Origin: a virus
Strand: one strand, 5' to 3'
Virus record (IMG/VR): IMGVR_UViG_3300006736_003202
Coordinates: 1-56,390 of that record
DNA: 56,390 nucleotides
Shown: positions 8,260 to 16,234 of the stretch, in pieces
Position numbering within the stretch: the first letter of the stretch is position 1
How the letters are laid out: each line of letters opens with the position of its first letter
Notes under the pieces: generated by a model
What the model was told of the DNA's origin: nothing
What the model saw: the letters and a program-made list of their open reading frames with translations, nothing else
Database searches by the model: none
Made by a program: the position numbers and the translations under genes

Positions 8260-8846
8260 AGATGTTTGAAGAAACAGTCGCCGATTACTGTGGCTCTAAG
8301 TACGCAGTATCAACGGACAATTGCACAGACGCACTATTACTGTGTTGTGAGTACCTGCAGGTCAAAGAGGTCACAATACCCTCTAGAACCTATTTGTCTG
8401 TCCCGCAGTCCATTATCCATGCAGGAGGTACTGTAAGGTTTGAGGATGCGCCCTGGAGGGGTGTATACCAGCTTAAGCCCTATCCGATATATGATGCTGC
8501 AAAGCGCTTAACAAGTGGAATGTATATTCCCGATAGTTACATGTGTTTGTCGTTTCATATTAAAAAGCACCTGAAGATTGGAAAAGGTGGTATGATCCTC
8601 ACAGATGACGAAGAAGCAGCCAAATGGTTCAGAAAAGGTCGCTATGAGGGCCGCGGCACAGTAATGTATCACGAGGATAATATCGAGATTAACGGATGGA
8701 ACGCCTACATGTCTCCCGAGCAGGCTGCAAGAGGTTTGATGTTGATGCAGAATTATCCCGAACACGTAGAAGACTTGCCTGAGAATCCACCTTATCGTGA
8801 TTTAAGAGAATTTGAATTGTTTAAAAATGTGGAGATGGTGAAATGA
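8226..8846 (+). CDS. DegT/DnrJ/EryC1/StrS-type aminotransferase, short form
   Basis: A PLP-dependent sugar aminotransferase of only 206 residues; usual family members have 360-400. The N-terminal region is typical (FEETVADYCGSKYAV, then CTDALLL). D90 in IYDAAKR fits the PLP-ring Asp and K114 in SFHIKKHLKIGKGG fits the Schiff-base Lys. After about residue 140 the C-terminal small domain is cut to a short tail. No frameshift is visible and the stop is followed at once by a well-placed neighbour, so this looks like a compact form and not a fresh break. ATG 8226 keeps the family-like HNPYKIVK segment; ATG 8262 is a weaker alternative. It would act on a 4-keto or 3-keto nucleotide sugar. Confidence 0.78.
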   Translation: MGRRHNPYKIVKMFEETVADYCGSKYAVSTDNCTDALLLCCEYLQVKEVTIPSRTYLSVPQSIIHAGGTVRFEDAPWRGVYQLKPYPIYDAAKRLTSGMYIPDSYMCLSFHIKKHLKIGKGGMILTDDEEAAKWFRKGRYEGRGTVMYHEDNIEINGWNAYMSPEQAARGLMLMQNYPEHVEDLPENPPYRDLREFELFKNVEMVK

Positions 8847-9733
8847 TAACATTTATAGAATTAGGAAGACTAGGACGACTGGGCAATCAGTTGTTTCAAT
8901 ATGCAGCACTAAGAGGTTTGGGGTTGTCGCGTGGTTATACCACCAAAATTCCAGATCCTTCCAAACGCATGTGGCATGGCCAAACCTGTCTTTTGGACAA
9001 CTTTAATATCGAATGTGAGTTTATGGAAGAAAGTGAAATTCGAGAGTTAGAGGGCCGGTATTATGAGCCCGACTACATGAATTTTGACGAACAGTTTTTT
9101 ATTCTTCCAGATAACATCGATTTACATGGTTTTTTTCAAAGTACTTTATATTTTAAGGGCCACGAAGAACAGATTCGAAAAGAGTTAACTCCCAAGATAG
9201 AAATCTTAGATGAAGCCAAAGAAAACTTAGATGCGATTAGGTCCGAACACGAAGGGTGTGAGATTGTATCTTTACATCTTCGTCGTGGTGACAATACTGA
9301 TGGCTCAAATCCCAGTAAAGAACTCAACGAGATGTACGGAAAAAATGGAGATCTAGAATTGGACAGTTTTTACGGACAATATTTGACTGCAGCTAAGGAG
9401 TGTTTTAAAGATCAGAAAGTGAAATACCTGATCTTTTCGGGGGGGTCACGCCAATCAGGCAATTCTAATGAAACAGATATGGAGTGGTGCAAACGCAATT
9501 TTGTAGGAGAAGAGTACATTTTCGCAGATGAAAACGATAGTCTTATCGACTTTGCAACGATCATGCAGTGCGATCACAACATCATTTCCCACATTAGTAG
9601 CTTTGGTTGGTGGGCAGCATATTTGAACACCAAGAAAGACTCTATCATAGTTGCTCCAAAGCATTACCATCCAGATCGGCCTGAAATTGAACATCGACAG
9701 GGATTCTATCCCACGGAGTGGACATTAGTATGA
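8843..9733 (+). CDS. Alpha-1,2-fucosyltransferase-like glycosyltransferase (GT11)
   Basis: A 296-residue GT11 enzyme that would transfer L-fucose (or a similar 6-deoxyhexose) from its GDP form. The N-terminus has the family motif GRLGNQLFQYAALRG (residues 9-23). The GDP-binding H-x-R-R-G-D motif is exact at H145 to D150 (LHLRRGD). The third conserved region, SSFGWWAAYL, is near residue 250. Length is normal. The start is ATGA-coupled with GGAGATGG just upstream. The GDP-fucose-synthase-like gene at 11362 is a natural partner supplying the donor. Linkage specificity cannot be read from sequence. Confidence 0.9.
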   Translation: MITFIELGRLGRLGNQLFQYAALRGLGLSRGYTTKIPDPSKRMWHGQTCLLDNFNIECEFMEESEIRELEGRYYEPDYMNFDEQFFILPDNIDLHGFFQSTLYFKGHEEQIRKELTPKIEILDEAKENLDAIRSEHEGCEIVSLHLRRGDNTDGSNPSKELNEMYGKNGDLELDSFYGQYLTAAKECFKDQKVKYLIFSGGSRQSGNSNETDMEWCKRNFVGEEYIFADENDSLIDFATIMQCDHNIISHISSFGWWAAYLNTKKDSIIVAPKHYHPDRPEIEHRQGFYPTEWTLV

Positions 9734-10419
9734 ATTTAATATTTGATGTTGGATATAATAAGGGCGAATTCGCCACTGAGTGCCTTAGACAGCACCCAGA
9801 CTGCAAGGTGGTCGGCGTAGAGGCGAATCTAAACCTCATTCATGGAAAAGATTTACCACCACAGTTAATATTGCTGCATGCTTTGGCGTCCTCGGGAGAC
9901 AATCTTGAAGAAGAATTCTATATTGAACCCAATCAGAATGGGATATCGACGGCCTCGCGAAGATTTATGGAAAACTCACGATTTACCAAGGGATCAAAAA
10001 ATTTACCGCCTAAATCTGCTAATTGGGAACTTGCCACCAAAGTTCACACTATTACGCTGGATGAGATGATTGTAGCGTACGGCAATCCGGATTTGATTAA
10101 AATCGATGTAGAAGGGCATGAATACGAAGTGTTGCGCGGACTTAGTAAAAAACAACACATGATTTGTTTTGAGTGGCACGAAGAGGAATACGACACGTTA
10201 TTAAAAATCGTGGAACACTTGCATGCTATAGGCTATAATAACTTTGGAGTTATTGGATATTTTGATGAGGGCGATGTGTTTGATAAAGTAACTTACTCCG
10301 ACAATGGAGATCCTTATCTAACAGAACCTGACGAATACCATTCATGGGAAGATCTAGAGATAAAGCGCTTCGTCGAACCGGATCGACGCGTAAATTACGG
10401 GATGATGTTTGTAAAATGA
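9730..10419 (+). CDS. FkbM-family methyltransferase (copy 3)
   Basis: A 229-residue SAM-dependent methyltransferase. Motif I is IFDVGYNKGEF near residues 4-14, followed by VVGVEANLNL. The FkbM signature LIKIDVEGHEYEVLRGL lies near residues 120-136, and FEWHEEEYDTLL replaces the usual methyl-acceptor segment. I chose ATG 9730, which overlaps the upstream TGA as ATGA and has GGAG 11 bases before it; a GTG at 9718 would add four residues. It differs strongly from the other FkbM genes here, so it probably acts on a different position. Confidence 0.84.
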   Translation: MNLIFDVGYNKGEFATECLRQHPDCKVVGVEANLNLIHGKDLPPQLILLHALASSGDNLEEEFYIEPNQNGISTASRRFMENSRFTKGSKNLPPKSANWELATKVHTITLDEMIVAYGNPDLIKIDVEGHEYEVLRGLSKKQHMICFEWHEEEYDTLLKIVEHLHAIGYNNFGVIGYFDEGDVFDKVTYSDNGDPYLTEPDEYHSWEDLEIKRFVEPDRRVNYGMMFVK

Positions 10420-11384
10420 TAGTAGTCTATAAAGAAGGCGGAGAATATTCTGATTGTATCGTTAAACACTTCGGCCTGGATCGTTATGACGACGGTGTTG
10501 AAGATGCAGTATTTTTTTGGGGATGGGTTGCGCTTATGGATGCCGAACTGAGAGAAAAGTATAAAGATTTCCCCCACCGCTTGGCGTTCAATACTAGTGC
10601 GCCCTGTGATCTGCTGGCCCACGATCCCAAATACGCAGGAGGCGACACAATCACCAATCAAGAATATTTCACTGAAATATTTACTATCTGTCCTTCTACA
10701 GCCAAGTGGGCAAGCATGGTAAGCTCTACTCCTCATACTCCTATCTGTTTTCCGTTTAGTGCACAAGAATTCAAAAAATACGAAGACACCGAACCAGAAG
10801 ACAAAAAACATGATGCAATTTATTACGGACAAGTACACCACCCGTTCTATATTCCAATGCTTGAAGTACTATCGCGATTTAACCATAGATTTAGCACCAT
10901 CTCTAATCACGGATTGACTAAAGAGGCCACAGAATTAGTCACCGATTATCAATTATCAAGTCAGCAAAAATGGGATCTTTTGAATCAATGCAAAATATCT
11001 GTAGGGGTTAATCTCCTCTTTTTACATGCTCCGCATCTTGAAACATTTAATTCTTTTAATAATATTGAGCAATTTGAAAAGATGGAATGGATCAACAACA
11101 CCTATCAGATGCCCCAAATGAAAACCCGGATGGTTGAAGCGGCCGCCAGCAAGACATTGATGCTGATGTGTCGCGATCGATACAATGTAATTGAAAACTG
11201 GTTTGAGCCCGATAAACATTTCATTTATTGGGACACATTTCGAGATTTACATGCTAAAATGGAAGACATTATAAACAATTATGAAAAGTATTGGCCCATG
11301 GTCGAGAGAGCCCATGAGCATGTACAACAATATTCAATAGAAAATTTTATGGAGAACTTAAATGAACGACTTTTGGAAAAATAA
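10416..11384 (+). CDS. CgeB-like glycosyltransferase
   Basis: A 322-residue protein whose C-terminal half has the layout of the CgeB/Glyco_trans_1-type donor domain: RMVEAAASKTLMLMCRD, then a FEPDKHFIYWDTFRDLHAKM segment, then a helical tail ending in NFMENL. The N-terminal half (FFWGWVALMDAEL, then FNTSAPCDLL) resembles the acceptor half of GT-B enzymes but is not a clear match. ATG 10416 is ATGA-coupled to the upstream stop; an earlier in-frame ATG at 10344 would add 24 residues of low-quality sequence overlapping the FkbM gene. Donor and acceptor are unknown. Confidence 0.65.
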   Translation: MIVVYKEGGEYSDCIVKHFGLDRYDDGVEDAVFFWGWVALMDAELREKYKDFPHRLAFNTSAPCDLLAHDPKYAGGDTITNQEYFTEIFTICPSTAKWASMVSSTPHTPICFPFSAQEFKKYEDTEPEDKKHDAIYYGQVHHPFYIPMLEVLSRFNHRFSTISNHGLTKEATELVTDYQLSSQQKWDLLNQCKISVGVNLLFLHAPHLETFNSFNNIEQFEKMEWINNTYQMPQMKTRMVEAAASKTLMLMCRDRYNVIENWFEPDKHFIYWDTFRDLHAKMEDIINNYEKYWPMVERAHEHVQQYSIENFMENLNERLLEK

Positions 11385-12309
11385 GACCGTCTTGGTCACC
11401 GGAGCACACGGCTTCGTCGGCTCTAATTTGATGAATTTATTAAAAGAAATGCAAAACACGACGTCTTTTGAGATCCTATCGCCCACTCGAACGCAACTAG
11501 ATCTAACTAATGAAACAGAGGTAGAAGCCTATTTTGCCGAACACAAACCAAGCATTGTGCTGCATCTTGCTGGTAAAGTGGGGGGTATTGGAATTAATAA
11601 AGCGAAGCCCGCGGAGTTCTTTTACGATAACATCATGATGGGCACTCTCGTCATGCATCATGCATGGAAGAATGGAGCAGAAAAGGTGGTGGCCCTCGCT
11701 GCTGGTTGTGGTTATCCCAAGCTGTTGCCTGTTCCTTATACCGAGGAGGACTTCTGGCGCGACTTGCCCGACGAAAACTCTATTGGCTATTCAATGGCTA
11801 AGAAAAACCTCATCATTCAATCATGGACCTATCGAGAACAATATGGTTTTAATTCTGTTGTGCTTTTGCCAGCTAATTTGTATGGGCCGCATGATAACTT
11901 CAATCTTGAAACCTCTCACGTTGTACCAGCGCTCATTCGGAAGTTTCTTGAAGCTATGCAAGAAGACAAAGATGAAGTTGTGGTATGGGGAACAGGCGTA
12001 GCTAGCCGGGAATTTCTCTACTCAGAGGATACAGCACGTGCGATTGTGACCATGGCTGAGAGGGTCAATGAAACAGGTCCGTTTAATCTGGGTACTGGGG
12101 TGGAAACTACTATTAAAGAGCTGGTTCACGCCATTGCTGAATTGACTGGTTATACCGGAAAGGTTGTGTGGGACTCCTCAAAACCAGACGGCCAACCACG
12201 TCGGTTTTACGACATGTCCAAATTCAAAGAGGCTGTCGGCTATGTGCCGGACACCGGCATTCACGAAGGAATTCAAAAAACTATTGATTGGTATTTAACA
12301 CACGAATGA
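11362..12309 (+). CDS. GDP-L-fucose synthase-like NAD(P)-dependent epimerase/reductase
   Basis: A 315-residue SDR enzyme close in layout to GDP-4-keto-6-deoxy-mannose 3,5-epimerase-4-reductase (Fcl/WcaG). It has a Rossmann loop TGAHGFVGS, the KVGGIG segment, the pair Y143/K147 (YSMAKKN), NLYGPHDNF and SHVVPALIRKF with the catalytic His. The cysteine of the SSCIYPK region is kept (C116) but the position of the catalytic Ser holds glycine (AAGCGYPK, 113-120). It may therefore be a slow or altered enzyme, or a related epimerase. No GDP-mannose 4,6-dehydratase is in the window, so its substrate would come from the host or elsewhere in the phage. It overlaps the upstream gene by 23 bases. Confidence 0.8.
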   Translation: MNDFWKNKTVLVTGAHGFVGSNLMNLLKEMQNTTSFEILSPTRTQLDLTNETEVEAYFAEHKPSIVLHLAGKVGGIGINKAKPAEFFYDNIMMGTLVMHHAWKNGAEKVVALAAGCGYPKLLPVPYTEEDFWRDLPDENSIGYSMAKKNLIIQSWTYREQYGFNSVVLLPANLYGPHDNFNLETSHVVPALIRKFLEAMQEDKDEVVVWGTGVASREFLYSEDTARAIVTMAERVNETGPFNLGTGVETTIKELVHAIAELTGYTGKVVWDSSKPDGQPRRFYDMSKFKEAVGYVPDTGIHEGIQKTIDWYLTHE

Positions 12310-13325
12310 ATTTTTCTAAAGATATTAAAAATATACGCATAGATGTTGGTCTTTCATATAATGGCCCAAATCTGACCGCTTGGGCATATGAGATACCTCA
12401 TTGCGCATTGATTGGAATTGAGGCACAAAGTCTTAATTGTGAAGTGTGTGAAGCGCTTCTTCATCTACCATCTATCCGTCTATCCGACATAGAGAAAGTG
12501 CTTTCTATGCACCATGAATACGTCACTGGAAAGCTTGAACCAAACACACCACTACTTTTTCCTTATGAACAACCACCCTATCATCATAATATATATTTGT
12601 TAAATCGCGCACTGGATGATATAAGTGAGGCCGGCCTAAGAACTTTGTATTGTACGCGTAAGGACTTGGGATGTAGTAGTCTTTATAAACCCAAAGAAGA
12701 TGTACCCATAAATAGCGACGGATACGACGAGATGGAGGTTCTTTGTCTTAGTCTTAAAATGATCATGGAGGGTTTGTTTGAGGACAATCCACATATTGAG
12801 TATATAGAATATTTAAAAATTGATGCACAAGGGGCAGATTTGAATATTCTCAAAAGTGCTGGAGACTGGTTGTCTAAAATCGCGATGATTCAGGTAGAAA
12901 CTACAACACACGGCCATTATCACAACACACCTGCCGACGGCCTCATAGAAGAATATTTAACAACCAATAACTTTGTACTACACCATGAAGGTGAAATGGT
13001 AAACGACACAGTAGTAGATAAAATATTTATTAATAAAGACTTTCTTCACCTTAAAGATAAAATTTTAATACCTAATATTGAAGATGAGAGATTCTTTATC
13101 TGGGAGAATACGAGCAGTAAATACCCAGATTTAAAATACATATTTTTGAATACATTCGATATGGCCAAATTCGCCTTTATAAAGAAGGGCGCCTTTATAA
13201 AGAAGGGCGCCCTCGAAGGTATTGACGTCGATAATAATCTGTTCGATGCTGACGTCATAGATATTCACCCAGAAGCGTATGAAACTCAGAAACTTCTTAG
13301 TCACATAGTGGAAGCGTTAATATGA
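12306..13325 (+). CDS. FkbM-like methyltransferase, divergent (copy 4)
   Basis: A 339-residue protein with a weakened SAM-binding core: IRIDVGLSYNGPNL near the N-terminus, then LIGIEAQSLNC, and a degenerate FkbM signature YLKIDAQGADLNILKSAG (usual form K-x-D-x-E-G-x-E; here Gln replaces Glu). Histidine- and tyrosine-rich inserts (EQPPYHHNIY) follow the core. The C-terminal 80 residues carry an 18-base tandem duplication that repeats A-F-I-K-K-G. ATG 12306 is ATGA-coupled; the in-frame TTG at 12288 is unlikely. It is probably still a methyltransferase, possibly on an unusual substrate, but loss of activity is possible. Confidence 0.7.
   Translation: MNFSKDIKNIRIDVGLSYNGPNLTAWAYEIPHCALIGIEAQSLNCEVCEALLHLPSIRLSDIEKVLSMHHEYVTGKLEPNTPLLFPYEQPPYHHNIYLLNRALDDISEAGLRTLYCTRKDLGCSSLYKPKEDVPINSDGYDEMEVLCLSLKMIMEGLFEDNPHIEYIEYLKIDAQGADLNILKSAGDWLSKIAMIQVETTTHGHYHNTPADGLIEEYLTTNNFVLHHEGEMVNDTVVDKIFINKDFLHLKDKILIPNIEDERFFIWENTSSKYPDLKYIFLNTFDMAKFAFIKKGAFIKKGALEGIDVDNNLFDADVIDIHPEAYETQKLLSHIVEALI
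13173..13208 (+). repeat. Perfect 18-base tandem duplication inside a coding region
   Basis: Two perfect copies of gcctttataaagaagggc (13173-13190 and 13191-13208) sit in frame near the 3' end of the divergent FkbM-like gene and duplicate six residues. The lack of any difference suggests a recent slippage event. Confidence 0.93.
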
Positions 13326-13957
13326 TATGTATTGATAAAAAACTTATATTTATTCATCTCCCCAAAACAGGAGGATACACTATAAAAAACATTTTAGAAC
13401 CACACTCACCAGACGTTCTTAAGAGGGGGTTTCCAACTCTGTTTGGAGAAAACACTGGGATGCGCATGTGGGATTATCGTACTAAGATGATGATTATGCA
13501 CCCTAACGTAGAATTTTATGAGATGCAGTACCCGGATAAATTTGATGATTTCACCACCTTTACGGTAATACGTAATCCCTGGGATCGTCTGCTATCCTAT
13601 GTGCTTTGGCTTAATAAAGGTGAGTTTGATAGAGAAAAATTTATCAGCGCCCTGAATCTGAAAGTATCAGGATGGTTTGGAAACCAGTATGATATGACAC
13701 AGATTCCCTTATTAAAAAATAGTGATGGAGAGGTTATGGTAAATAAGGTTTTTAGATATGATATTTTTAAAAAAGAGCTAAAGGCATTTTTTGATGAGCA
13801 CGAAATTGAATATGGAAACCAGCTAGAAACCAAGACTAATTCAGCATCTTCAAATCGACATTATTCAACTTATTATGATGATGAAATGAGGAAATTGGTC
13901 GCTCGAATATGTGCCGAAGAAATAGAATATTTTGATTTTAAATTTGAAGGAGAATAA
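13322..13957 (+). CDS. Sulfotransferase-family protein
   Basis: A 211-residue PAPS-dependent sulfotransferase-like protein. The 5'-phosphosulfate loop is HLPKTGG at residues 12-18 and the 3'-phosphate-binding segment is TVIRNPWDRLLSYV with R84, N85 and P86. This pairing is the signature of the Sulfotransfer_2-type group that acts on carbohydrates. It is somewhat short, like other bacterial and viral members. No signal peptide or membrane anchor is seen, so it would act in the cytosol on a nucleotide sugar, glycan or glycoprotein. ATG overlaps the upstream stop. Together with fucose it points to a sulfated sugar, a form common in marine glycans. Confidence 0.85.
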   Translation: MICIDKKLIFIHLPKTGGYTIKNILEPHSPDVLKRGFPTLFGENTGMRMWDYRTKMMIMHPNVEFYEMQYPDKFDDFTTFTVIRNPWDRLLSYVLWLNKGEFDREKFISALNLKVSGWFGNQYDMTQIPLLKNSDGEVMVNKVFRYDIFKKELKAFFDEHEIEYGNQLETKTNSASSNRHYSTYYDDEMRKLVARICAEEIEYFDFKFEGE

Positions 13958-14953
13958 ATGAGCTATTGGAAAGGAAAAAGAGTAATTGTGACCGGGGGAG
14001 CTGGACTAATCGGTGTTCCGCTCGTAGAGAATTTGGTACACGAAGGATGTGAAGTCACCGTTATTGATAATTTTTTCAGAAGTAAGCCGGAGAACTTAAG
14101 TAGAGTTCGGGAAATGATCGAACTACTTGATGTAGATCTGAGAGATAATCTCAAAGCCCGAGCCGTGATTAGAGACGCCGACATCGTAATTCATCTTGCA
14201 TCAAAGGTAGGAGGTATCGGAGTATATACGAATTGTCCCTACTCAATTATGAGCGATAATGTGCTCATTGACACCAATGTGCTGCAGGCTGCTATGGCAA
14301 ACGGTGTCCCACGCTTTTTCTATGCTAGCAGTGCGCATGTTTATCCCTATGAATTACAAAATGAAATGGATGCGCCCCTGATTAATGAAGGGGACGCTGT
14401 CCCCGCAAACCCTCTCCTTTCTTATGGCTGGGCCAAACTTCAAACAGAGACTCAAATTCGATGTGCTATATATGAAAATCCTAATTTTAGAGCAGCCATT
14501 GCTCGTTATATTGGGGTCTATGGACCAAACCAAGACTTTGATTTGGCGACTGGCTCAGTAATACCGGTCTTTGCGCACCGAGCGATTAAGTATCCCGATG
14601 TGGCCTTTGCGATTTGGGGGGACGGCGAAGAGACACGCTCGTACTGCTATATTAATGATGCAATAGAATGTACAAAATTGATGATTGAAAAATTAGATGA
14701 TTTACGCTTTGTTGGACCGTTTAACGTAGGTTCGGAAGAACAAGTAAAGATTAAAGAAATCGCAGAAAAACTCATCACCATCTCCGGTAAAGACATTCCT
14801 ATTCAGTACGACGAGACTAAAGCAGCCAAAATATTAGCCCAGAACTGTAGTTGTGAAAGTGTACATAAAAGCCTAGGTTGGCGCGCCACAACGTCGCTGG
14901 ACGATGGTTTAAAAATCATATATGAAGACATTACAGCCCGGCTAGCCAAATGA
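13958..14953 (+). CDS. NAD-dependent sugar epimerase/dehydratase (SDR)
   Basis: A 331-residue extended SDR enzyme acting on a nucleotide sugar. The Rossmann loop is TGGAGLIGVPL (about residues 12-22), then SSAHVYP with the catalytic Ser, and the Y-x-x-x-K pair in SYGWAKLQTE. A KVGGIG segment and the RYIGVYGPNQDF segment resemble GDP-mannose 3,5-epimerase and related epimerases. It begins one base after the previous stop (AATAAATG) with GGAG just upstream, and is followed by another SDR gene in ATGA overlap. The exact substrate is open; GDP- or UDP-hexose epimerisation is most likely. Confidence 0.85.
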   Translation: MSYWKGKRVIVTGGAGLIGVPLVENLVHEGCEVTVIDNFFRSKPENLSRVREMIELLDVDLRDNLKARAVIRDADIVIHLASKVGGIGVYTNCPYSIMSDNVLIDTNVLQAAMANGVPRFFYASSAHVYPYELQNEMDAPLINEGDAVPANPLLSYGWAKLQTETQIRCAIYENPNFRAAIARYIGVYGPNQDFDLATGSVIPVFAHRAIKYPDVAFAIWGDGEETRSYCYINDAIECTKLMIEKLDDLRFVGPFNVGSEEQVKIKEIAEKLITISGKDIPIQYDETKAAKILAQNCSCESVHKSLGWRATTSLDDGLKIIYEDITARLAK

Positions 14954-15879
14954 AGATTTTAATAACAGGCGGCGCCGGATACATTGGAAGTGAGTTGGTG
15001 GAATATTTGCTGTTTCCAGATAATCAAGTAACGGTGGTTGATAGTTTAATGTATGAACACACCACGTTGCTTCGCTACGCACAAAACAAGAATTTTAATT
15101 TTATTAAAGGAGATGTCCGCAATTTACACTTGATGCAAAAACTACTCTCGAATCACGATGTGGTTATTCCATTAGCAGCTTTAGTTGGATTTCCGCTTTG
15201 TGATGAAGATCCTCGCGCAGCTCAAGAAATTAACCACGATGTAAACACATGGTTTGCCGAGAACAAAAGCAAAGATCAATTGGTGATCTATCCCTGTACC
15301 AACTCTGGTTATGGGGTAAGCATCGATGGCTCTGTATGCACTGAGGAATCGCCGCTTAACCCTGTTTCTCTCTATGGAAAAACAAAAGTAGCCGCAGAAG
15401 CGGATTATCGCGGAGTAGAAAATCATGTTACGTTTAGGCTGGCTACTGTATTTGGCCCAAGCCCCCGCATGCGCTCAGACCTGCTTGTAAACAATTTTGT
15501 TTTGAAGGCACTAAAGGAGCGCCTTCTAGTTCTTTATGAGTGTGAATTCATGAGGAATTATGTACACATAGCAGATGTCTGTGGTGCATTTCGATTCGTG
15601 ATAGATCACTGGGACAACTGCAAGAACGAGACTTATAATGTGGGCAACGATTCCATCAATATGAACAAACTACAATTGGCCCAAAAGATTCAAGAGCACC
15701 TGCCGCTAGAAATCATTAAAGCGGAATTTACGTCAGATCCAGACACTCGCGACTATATCGTGAGCAGCCAGAAGATTTATGATAAAGGTTTTGAATGCCA
15801 GTTTGATTTAGACGACGGTATTAGACAGCTTGTTACAGCATATGCGATGATTGACGCTCCGTGGTATGGGAATTATTGA
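14950..15879 (+). CDS. NAD-dependent sugar epimerase (SDR)
   Basis: A 309-residue extended SDR. The Rossmann loop is ITGGAGYIGSEL at the N-terminus, the catalytic Tyr and Lys are in SLYGKTKVAAE, and PCTNSGYG holds the Ser/Thr region. VIPLAALVGFPLC replaces the usual LAA segment seen in UDP-glucose 4-epimerases and is a form found in sugar-cluster SDRs. RNYVHIADVCGAFRF is the conserved C-terminal segment. It is ATGA-coupled to the SDR gene upstream. It probably makes a second nucleotide sugar or completes a two-step conversion with its neighbour. Confidence 0.84.
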   Translation: MKILITGGAGYIGSELVEYLLFPDNQVTVVDSLMYEHTTLLRYAQNKNFNFIKGDVRNLHLMQKLLSNHDVVIPLAALVGFPLCDEDPRAAQEINHDVNTWFAENKSKDQLVIYPCTNSGYGVSIDGSVCTEESPLNPVSLYGKTKVAAEADYRGVENHVTFRLATVFGPSPRMRSDLLVNNFVLKALKERLLVLYECEFMRNYVHIADVCGAFRFVIDHWDNCKNETYNVGNDSINMNKLQLAQKIQEHLPLEIIKAEFTSDPDTRDYIVSSQKIYDKGFECQFDLDDGIRQLVTAYAMIDAPWYGNY

Positions 15880-15880
15880 T

Positions 15881-16234
15881 ATGACTTATGTGTTTGATAT
15901 AGACGGCACAATTTGTACGTTAGTTGATGGGGTTTATGAGAAGGCTGAACCGATTCAAGAACGCATTGATATAATTAATAAGTTATACGAGAATGGGGAC
16001 ACTATCATCTTTCAGACAGCACGTGGTATGGGACGGTCGGATAATTCGCCCTCATATGCACACGAAGCGTTTTACGAATTAACGCGCACACAACTTATTG
16101 AGTGGGGTGTTAAGTTCCACGACCTTTTTCTAGGAAAACCTGCAGGTGACATTTACATAGATGATAAGGGAATGAGAGATATTGATTTTTTTACAACAAT
16201 GGAGAAACATGAAAAACCAAACCTTAATTTGTAA
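15881..16234 (+). CDS. HAD-superfamily phosphatase (capsule-biosynthesis type)
   Basis: A 117-residue HAD hydrolase without a cap domain. Motif I is D6-I-D8-G-T (VFDIDGTICT), motif II is probably FQTARG, and the C-terminal GKPAGDIYIDDKGM carries the Lys and the Asp pair of motifs III and IV. This compact form is found in capsule and LPS clusters, where it removes a phosphate from a sugar phosphate. ATG 15881 lies one base past the upstream stop; an in-frame TTG at 15851 is unlikely. The last 26 bases overlap the next FkbM gene. A role in making the heptose or another sugar phosphate is possible. Confidence 0.8.
   Translation: MTYVFDIDGTICTLVDGVYEKAEPIQERIDIINKLYENGDTIIFQTARGMGRSDNSPSYAHEAFYELTRTQLIEWGVKFHDLFLGKPAGDIYIDDKGMRDIDFFTTMEKHEKPNLNL

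Noticed and set aside
10344-10415. Upstream ATG for the CgeB-like gene
   Set aside because: The 24 added residues are Arg-rich, lie inside the FkbM gene and precede a coupled ATGA start at 10416.
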